Assembly: GCA_030562215.1 (NCBI GenBank)
Contig: JAUPFL010000002.1
Span: 1,302,001 to 1,366,000 of the forward strand
Direction of reading: 5' to 3'
Origin: Peribacillus frigoritolerans
GTDB taxonomy: Bacteria > Bacillota > Bacilli > Bacillales > DSM-1321
DNA length: 64,000 bases
The notes beneath the pieces were generated by a model. It was given only the letters and a program-made list of their open reading frames with translations. It had not been told where the DNA came from and did no database searches. This document shows positions 57,670-64,000 of this stretch, in pieces. Both the position numbers and the translations under genes were made by a program. Within the stretch, counting starts at the first letter, position 1; the number at the start of each line of letters is the position of its first letter.

Positions 57670-58510
57670 ATGCATACGATGTGGAAGGGGAGCATATCAT
57701 TCGGTTTGGTGAACATTCCGATCAAACTTCATGCTGCAACGGAGGATAAGGATATATCTTTGAGGACGTTGCATAAGGAATGCCATTCACCGATTAAATA
57801 CGAAAAGGTTTGTCCGGTATGCGAGAAAGAAGTGGGGAAGGATGATATAGTCCGCGCTTTTGAGTATACAAAGGGAAAGTTTGTTGTATTGGAAGACAAT
57901 GAACTAGAACAACTGAAAAAACAAAACGAAGAAAAAGCCGTGGAAATCGTGGATTTCGTTAAAATTGAAGAAATAGATCCCATTTATTTTAACCGGAGTT
58001 ATTACATGTCCCCAAATGACGGGGAATAAAAGCTTATTCCCTTTTGAGGCAGGCCCTCAAGGAATCGAATAAGGTAGGTTTGGCGAAAATCATCATTCGC
58101 TCTAAAGAGCAAATGGCGGTAATCCGAGTCGTTGATGATACCTTGGTTATGGAAACGATTCATTATCCGGATGAAGTCCGCTCCACAGCGGATGTTCCGA
58201 ATATCCCTGCCAATGATACCATTGTAAAAAAGAAATCGATACTGCCGTATTATTGATAGATCAATTAACGACTACTTTCGATCCGACCAAATACACCGAT
58301 GACTATCGAACCGCGTTACTAGAATTGATTGAATCAAAGAAAACGGGACAGACGACGATTACAGCCAAAACTAAAGAACCAGTTTCCAACAATGTAACCG
58401 ATTTAATGGAGGCATTACAGGCATCCATAGACCGTACGAAACATGATGAACCGGAAAAGAAAAAGACGACGCGAAAGAAAGCGGCACCGAAAAAAAAGAA
58501 ACAAGCTTAA
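57670..58510 (+). CDS. ku: NHEJ end-binding protein Ku, two frameshifts
   Basis: Ku homodimers ring broken DNA ends and recruit LigD. ATG 57670 reads MHTMWKGSISFGLVNIPIKL, then TLHKECHSPIKYEKVCPVCE, and IDPIYFNRSYYMSPN. Bases are missing at about 58025 (repair: KAYSLLRQALKESNKVGLAK) and 58238. The C-terminal tail is Lys-rich (KKKTTRKKAAPKKKKQA), a DNA-binding extension. Repaired length is about 280 residues. The ku-ligD divergent pair in B. subtilis is expressed in the forespore. Confidence 0.93.
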
Positions 58511-58515
58511 ACAGG

Positions 58516-58555
58516 AAGCTGAGCGGAAGACGCATGATGTCGCTCGGCTTTCTGC
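58516..58555 (+). terminator. Terminator after ku
   Basis: AAGCTGAGCG/CGCTCGGCTT stem with a T-containing tail. Confidence 0.7.
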
Positions 58556-59001
58556 ATGTTTTAGCAAGGAATCAGGCTTCTAATAAGGAAATGATAGGGA
58601 CCTGACAGTGAGGAAGGAAGGTACGAATAGTTAAGTCAATCACGACGCAAGAAATTGAATGGGATTAAAAGAAAAAAGTGGAAGTAAACGAAAGCAAAAA
58701 AAATTCGCTCCCTAAAGAGCGACAATGAGGAATTCAATCGTGAAAATCAACATATAGGCGAACGGTTGTAGTTTTCGACTATATATTGTGTTCATATTCT
58801 ACCATATTTAATTCTGAAATAGCAACAAAATTACTGAAACTAACCTATGAATTTTTCTGAAATCAATGATATTTCGCCCATTTAACGGCCCATGTGGCTT
58901 TTTCATTTCATATACATAAAAAAGCTACTGAATAAAATGGATTTTTAGTATAATTTATACATATAAGATGATATAAATTAATTATGAATGGAAGATGCAA
59001 A
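58556..59001. other. Gap between ku and the MOSC gene
   Basis: About 445 A/T-rich bases without a supported gene. A small TCGCTC/GAGCGA hairpin lies at about 58709-58727, and TATAAT near 58952 may be the MOSC-gene -10 box. Nothing else is recognised. Confidence 0.4.
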
Positions 59002-59652
59002 ATGGAAAATGGAAAAATCAAATCACTTCATGCGGGGAAGCCGAAACATGAAACTTTTTCAAATATCGATATCTTTTCAGCCATGGATAAACAAGCACAG
59101 GATAATCTGACAGTGACTAAAGCAGGCATAATGGGTGATGGTGTGGGTAATGTAAAGTTCCATGGAGGTCCTGATCGGGCTTTGTGCTTTTACCCATTTG
59201 AGCATTATTCATTATGGAATGGAAAATTCTCTAAAAAGCTGGATATCCCTGCATTCGGTGAAAATTTAACCATAGCGGGGATGAGGGAAGAAACAACGTA
59301 TATCGGCGATATTTACCAAATAGGAGATGTGATTGTTCAAATTAACCAGGGAGGATACCTTGTTCGACCATTTCCCACTTCAATCAAGAACCTAAGTTTT
59401 TGGAACTCGTGCTGAAAACGAGTTTCACTGGTTATTTTGCAAGAGTACTTAAAGAAGGAACGATAAATAAACAAAACGAGATCGTGCTAATAGACCGTTT
59501 GCAAGAAAAAAATTTCAGTTCATTATGCATCAGAGGTCATCCTTCATAAACGAGATGGGCTGGAAGGCGCTAAGGCTTTACTTACACTAGACTCGTTAGC
59601 GGAAGACTGGAAACAAAGGATCTTGAAGAGGGTTCAAGCTGCAAAAGATTGA
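59002..59652 (+). CDS. MOSC domain protein (YiiM-like), two frameshifts
   Basis: A protein of about 215 residues with a MOSC beta-barrel, related to YiiM proteins that handle molybdenum-cofactor-type sulfur chemistry and N-hydroxylated compounds. Marks are MGDGVGNVKFHGGPDRALCF (GGxxRA-like), YPFEHYSLWNGKF and FGENLTIAGM. Bases are missing at about 59353 and 59516; repair yields QEPKFLELVLKTSFTGYFAR and SVHYASEVILHKRDGLEGAK. The usual conserved active-site Cys of the C-terminal part is in IPCSTISH after repair. ATG 59002 is seven bases from GGAAG; the in-frame ATG at 58984 has no site. Confidence 0.8.
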
Positions 59653-59696
59653 ATGATTTTTGCAAAAGTGAAAAAAATGTCGATCAGGTATTGAAA

Positions 59697-59728
59697 TTGA
59701 CAGATTATTAATGTAAATTAAGTATAAT
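59697..59728 (+). promoter_or_regulatory. Promoter of yitJ-metH
   Basis: Consensus TTGACA at 59697 and TATAAT at 59723 with a 20-base spacer, upstream of the S-box. The long spacing may reflect an indel in the sequence. Confidence 0.5.
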
Positions 59729-59763
59729 CAAATTTTGAAATCTTGTGAAAATTATATAAATGG

Positions 59764-59862
59764 ATCTTATCGAGAGAGGTGGAGGGACTGGCCCGAAGAA
59801 ACCTCAGCAACCAGCTTAGGCAAAGGTGCTAAATCCAGCAAGCAGAGCTTGATAGATGAGGA
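59764..59862 (+). promoter_or_regulatory. SAM-I (S-box) riboswitch of yitJ-metH
   Basis: ATCTTATCGAGAG, GGTGGAGGGACTGGCCC, GAAGAAACCTCAGCAACC, AAGGTGCTAAATCC and GATAGATGAG form the canonical compact S-box. It lacks the extra hairpin of the two mtn switches. Confidence 0.96.
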
Positions 59863-59871
59863 GAATGTTTC

Positions 59872-59903
59872 AAAAAACCTTCTTCTTTGAGAAGGTTTTT
59901 TTT
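59872..59903 (+). terminator. Terminator of the yitJ riboswitch
   Basis: AACCTTCTTC/GAGAAGGTT stem followed by eight T residues. Confidence 0.92.
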
Positions 59904-59963
59904 CTTTTTCTCTCATACTCATAGACTACGACAAAAACAGGAATGTTTTTGAGAGAGGGTGTA

Positions 59964-61812
59964 ATGATGAATTTTCGTAAAGAATTGAAAGAAAGAATGC
60001 TGGTTGGGGAAGGGGCAATGGGGACCTTGCTTTACTCTAATGGCATCGATCAATGTTATGAGGAATTAAACTGCACGAACCCAGATCAAATAGAGTCCAT
60101 CCACCGTGCCTATCTGGAAGCTGGTGCAGATATCCTTCAATCGAATACATACGGAGCCAATTTCAATAAATTGAAACGGTATGGACTTGAAGATGAAGTG
60201 AGCAGAATCAATCGCCAGGGAGTCATTCTCGCTAAAAAAGCGGCAAAAGGAAAGGCATACGTCTTCGGTACCATAGGGGCACAGCGGAGTATCAGGAAAT
60301 CGGATTTAAGCATGGAAGAGATAAAACGCGGTTTTCGTGAACAGCTATACAGTCTGTTGATGGAAAACCCTGATGGGATTCTCTTGGAAACATTTTATGA
60401 CCTGGAAGAACTGGAAACCGTCCTGCAAATCGTTAAAAATGAAACTGGACTGCCGATCATCGCAAATGTCTCGATGCATGAACTAGGTAATCTTCAAAAT
60501 GGAATCCATTTAAATGAAGCCTTTCAAAAACTCGAGCAATTGGGTGCCGATGTGGTTGGTGTGAATTGCCGTCTCGGTCCACATCATATGATTCGGGCCT
60601 TGGAAGAAGTGAGTTTGCCAAAGCAAGCAGCGATTGCCATTTACCCTAACGCAAGCCTGCCGGATTATGTCGATGGAAGGCTCGTTTATAAAGCTGTGCC
60701 GGAATATTTCGGTTCTAGTTCCCTGGAACTTCGTGAGCAAGGTGCCGTGATCATAGGAGGGTGCTGCGGAACGACTCCACTGCATATTCAAGCTGTAAAG
60801 AATGCAATTGGAAGTTTGGCTCCCGTGAAAGAGAAATTTACGAAATCCCGCGAAATAGAAATAATTGAAGTGAACGATAGGGAATTGGAACTTCCCTTTA
60901 CGAAAAAGCCAAAACAGAAAGGACGATTCTTGTTGAGCTTGATCCACCGAAAAAGCTGGGAATAGAGAGCTTCATGACTGGTGCTGAGGTTTTGAAAAAA
61001 GCAGGGGTCGATTCCATTACATTAGCGGATAATTCACTAGCCTCCCGAGGATATCGAATGATGCACTGGCTAATTTACTGAAGAACCAATTGAATATAAA
61101 GCCGATGGTGCATATAACATGCCGTGATCGAAATTTGATTGGCCTGCAGTCACATTTAATGGGTCTGCAGACAGTGGGGCTGAACGAAATATTGATCATC
61201 ACCGGAGACCCTTCAAAAATTGGGGACTTCCCGGGTGCCACTTCGGTTTATGATTTATCTTCCTTTGACCTGATAAGTATGGTCAAACAATTTAATGAAG
61301 GCCTTTCCTATTCCGGTCAAAGTTTGGGCCAGCGGGCAAATTTTAAAATTGCGGCAGCTTTTAATCCCAATGTGAAATATCTGGATAAAGCCGTACTGAG
61401 AATGGAAAAGAAGATTGCCTGCGGTGCTCAATCCTTTTTGACACAGCCAATTTATTCCGTGGAGCAGATCGAAGAAGTATATGAAGCTACAAAGCATTTA
61501 GAAACCCCGATTTTCATCGGTATCATGCCCTTGACAAGCACTCGGAACGCCGAATTCATCCATAATGAGATCCCAGGCATCAAATTGCCTGATAATGTTA
61601 GAAGGGCCATGGCTTTAGCGGGGGATGATCCTGTAAAGTCAAGGATTGAAGGGGTGAATATTGCGCGGGAACTTGTGGACGCGGCAAGGGAAAAATTCAA
61701 GGGGATTTATTTAATCACTCCGTTCCTTCGCTATGAAATGACGGCGGAACTAACGAAATATATTAGAAAAGTCGATAGTAAACAGACATCAGAGGTGGCA
61801 GTACATGAATAA
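59964..61812 (+). CDS. yitJ: Bifunctional homocysteine S-methyltransferase / methylene-THF reductase YitJ, two frameshifts
   Basis: A fusion of about 615 residues. Residues about 1-290 form the homocysteine methyltransferase domain ([29 protein letters not shown], zinc ligands in [12 protein letters not shown] and [13 protein letters not shown]). Residues about 320-610 form a MetF-type reductase ([49 protein letters not shown]). A T is missing at about 60932 (repair: [14 protein letters not shown]) and a C at about 61048 (repair: [17 protein letters not shown]). ATG 59964 or 59967 follows GAGGGTG. It overlaps metH by eight bases. Confidence 0.93.
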
Positions 61813-64000
61813 AAAAGCGATTCAAGATCAGTTAAATTCTAAGATTCTCCTTCTTGACGGAGCGATGGGAACGATGCTTCAAGCGGAGAATTTAACGGCT
61901 GGGGATTTTGGCGGGGAACAATTCGAGGGCTGCAATGAGTATTTATCACTGACGCAACCGGAAATCATCCAATCCATTCATGAAAAATATTTAGCAGCGG
62001 GTGCAGACATCATTGAAACAAACACCTTCGGAGCGACCAGCATCGTTCTTGAGGAATACCAAATAAGCACGATCGCCTACAAGCTAAATAAAATTTCAGC
62101 TGAGCTTGCCGTTAAAGCTTGTGAGAAGTATTCAAATGATGAATGGCCAAGGTATGTGGCTGGCTCGATGGGCCCCACTACAAAAACGCTTTCCGTAACG
62201 GGGGAACGACTTTTGATATATTAACCGATTCTTATGAAGAACAGGCACTGGGTCTCTTGGATGGCGGTGTAGACTTGCTATTGGTGGAAACCTGTCAGGA
62301 TATGCTTAATGTCAAGGCTGCCTTTTCTGGAATCAAGGCAGCATTCGCTAAAACGGGAAGAGATGTGCCTGTCATCATATCAGGAACGATCGAACCGATG
62401 GGAACGACACTTGCTGGCCAGTCCATAGAAGCTTTTTATTTATCGGTTGAACATATGAATCCCGTTGCTGTCGGCCTAAATTGTGCAACAGGGCCAGAAT
62501 TCATGATAGACCATATCAGGACACTTGCAGATATATCAAATAGCGCCATCAGCTGTTATCCGAATGCCGGGCTCCCTGATGAAGAAGGTCACTATCACGA
62601 ATCACCTACTTCCCTGGCAGAGAAAATGAAGCAATTTGCCGATAAGGGATGGGTCAATATCATTGGCGGATGTTGTGGTACGACACCAGAACATATTAAA
62701 GAACTTTCCAGGGTACTCGAAGGCATGAAGCCCCGTACAATTACGGAAACTGCCCATGGCCATGCCGTATCAGGCATAGAGCCGCTAATTTATGATGATT
62801 CAATGCGTCCGTTATTCGTAGGGGAGAGAACGAATGTTATCGGTTCCCGAAAATTCAAGGAGCTGATACGTGGAAAGCATTACGAGCCAGCTGCCGAAAT
62901 TGCACGTAACCAAGTAAAAAAAGGCGCCCATGTCATTGATATCTGTCTTGCTGATCCTGATGGGGATGAACTTGGCGACATGAAGGAATTTGTAGAAGAG
63001 GTCGTCAAAAAGTGAAAGTCCCATTGGTCATCGATACTACGGATGAAGCGGTACTTGAACAAGCATTAAAACGTTCACAAGGAAAATCGATCATTAATTC
63101 CATAAACCTTGAAGATGGTGAAGAGCGCTTTGAAAAAATAGTCCCCTTAGTCCATCAATATGGTGCTGCCGTTGTCGTCGGAACCATTGATGAAATTGGG
63201 ATGGCCGTCGATGCTGAACGGAAATTGGAAGTGGCTACACGGTCTGTGGATTTGCTCGTTAATAAGTACGGTCTAAACAAAAGTGACATCATTTTTGATC
63301 CGCTGGTATTTCCTGTAGGCACAGGGGATGAACAATATATTGGATCTGCATTGGAGACGGTGAATGGAATAAAGGCGATTAAAGAAAAGTTTCCGGAATG
63401 CCTAACGATACTTGGGATTTCTAACGTTTCTTTCGGTCTGCCGGCGAGGGGAAGGAAATATTAAATGCCGTTTTCCTTTACCATTGCACAAAAGCGGGTC
63501 TTGATTATGCTATCGTTAATACAGAAAAACTTGAACGTTTCGCTTTGATACCGGAAGAGGAAGTGAAATTGGCTGAGGCACTCCTGTTTGAGACTTCAAC
63601 TGAAACTTTAGCGATTTTTACCGAATTTTATCGTGGAAAAAAGCGGAGAAGAAGGATAATGGTGTGATCCTGCCATTGGACGAACGTCTAGGTAACTATA
63701 TTATCGAAGGAACGAAAGAAGGATTGGTTGATGATTTAAATGAAGCGATTGAGCGAGGTGATACACCACTGGAAATCATCAATGGACCATTGATGGATGG
63801 GATGAGTGAAGTGGGTCGGCTGTTCAATGACAACCAACTTATTGTCGCGGAGGTGCTTCAGAGTGCTGAAGCGATGAAGGCGGCTGTAGCTCACCTTGAG
63901 CCACTTATGGAAAACTCTGAAGATAGTGCTAAGAAAGGGAAAATCCTGTTGGCGACTGTCAAGGGAGATGTGCATGATATCGGGAAAAACCTAGTGGATA
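61805..64000 (+). CDS. metH: Cobalamin-dependent methionine synthase MetH, partial, frameshifted
   Basis: The B12-dependent enzyme that methylates homocysteine with methyl-THF. Visible domains in order: homocysteine-binding barrel ([40 protein letters not shown]), pterin-binding barrel ([33 protein letters not shown]), and the start of the cobalamin domain, ending at the DVHDIGKN motif with its cobalt-binding His. Bases are missing at about 62204 (G), 63012 (A), 63459 (G) and 63643 (A). The gene runs off the right edge, so the activation domain is not seen. It is translated with yitJ under one S-box. Confidence 0.94.

Noticed and set aside
55674-58510. Novel repair system from ligD and ku
   Set aside because: This is the standard divergent Bacillus end-joining pair with the usual ligase-polymerase domain order.
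1-64000. Genuine pseudogenes or a degraded genomic island
   Set aside because: The breaks are one-base homopolymer changes spread evenly over housekeeping genes, with motifs intact on both sides; sequencing error explains them better.
1-64000. CRISPR array, prophage, secretion or defence island
   Set aside because: No regularly spaced repeats, cas, phage structural, integrase or restriction genes were found.

Overview
This window looks like the chromosome of a low-GC, endospore-forming Bacillaceae, most like Peribacillus (the former Bacillus simplex group). Gene order follows Bacillus subtilis in several blocks: ilvA-ypmP-ypmQ/R/S-msr, yodT-S-R-Q-P-kamA-yokU-yozE-yodN-yozD-deoD-ctpA, and the mtn methionine-salvage region. 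Sporulation-type genes are present (YjcZ, the kam locus, an alpha-crystallin-like spore protein, a KinA-type kinase). There are no rRNA genes, full tRNA genes, CRISPR arrays, prophage or intact transposases.

Read this first: about half of the genes are split by single-base indels. I inferred close to 60, nearly all one-base losses inside short homopolymers, spread evenly over housekeeping genes (metH, yitJ, murG, kamA, mtnW, ku, ligD and others). This is the signature of an unpolished long-read assembly rather than gene decay. I therefore annotate each split gene as one CDS across its frameshifts and give the break points.

Layout. 1-7.4 kb: ilvA 3' end, tatA-tatC, ypmP, degV, sco, ypmR-ypmS, a DUF4397 protein, msrAB. 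7.4-10.8 kb: an SGNH hydrolase, YjcZ peptide, LD-carboxypeptidase, a small Cys4 protein. 11-19.2 kb: the kam (lysine to beta-lysine) locus with its sigma-54 activator and a clear -24/-12 promoter. 19.6-26.5 kb: yozE, a sporulation-type histidine kinase, yodN, yozD, deoD, ctpA, an LCP-family lipoprotein. 26.7-34.8 kb: complete methionine salvage (mtnK-mtnA, mtnU, mtnE, mtnW-X-B-D) with two near-identical SAM-I riboswitches, followed by a CobW GTPase. 35.9-44.5 kb: small proteins, a four-gene operon (beta-propeller lipoprotein, response regulator, kinase, FixH-like lipoprotein), a CAP-domain secreted protein, an Hsp20-like protein, SDR, MATE transporter. 44.6-55.5 kb: MscS channel, a MurG paralogue, yflJ, lrgAB, GNAT enzyme with a structured leader, uppP, DUF4870 protein, carbonic anhydrase, purine permease, dapF, plus dispersed intergenic repeats. 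55.7-58.5 kb: divergent ligD/ku for end joining. 59-64 kb: MOSC protein and a third SAM-I riboswitch driving yitJ-metH; metH runs off the window end.

Main themes: sulfur and methionine economy (three S-boxes, the salvage pathway, YitJ and MetH, MsrAB), envelope maintenance, and sporulation-linked lysine metabolism. The most interesting unexplained items are the chain of mutually exclusive hairpins with a tRNA-like T-arm ahead of the GNAT gene (about 49.29-49.44 kb) and a MITE-like repeat with terminal inverted repeats between two copies of a terminator (50.93-51.23 kb).
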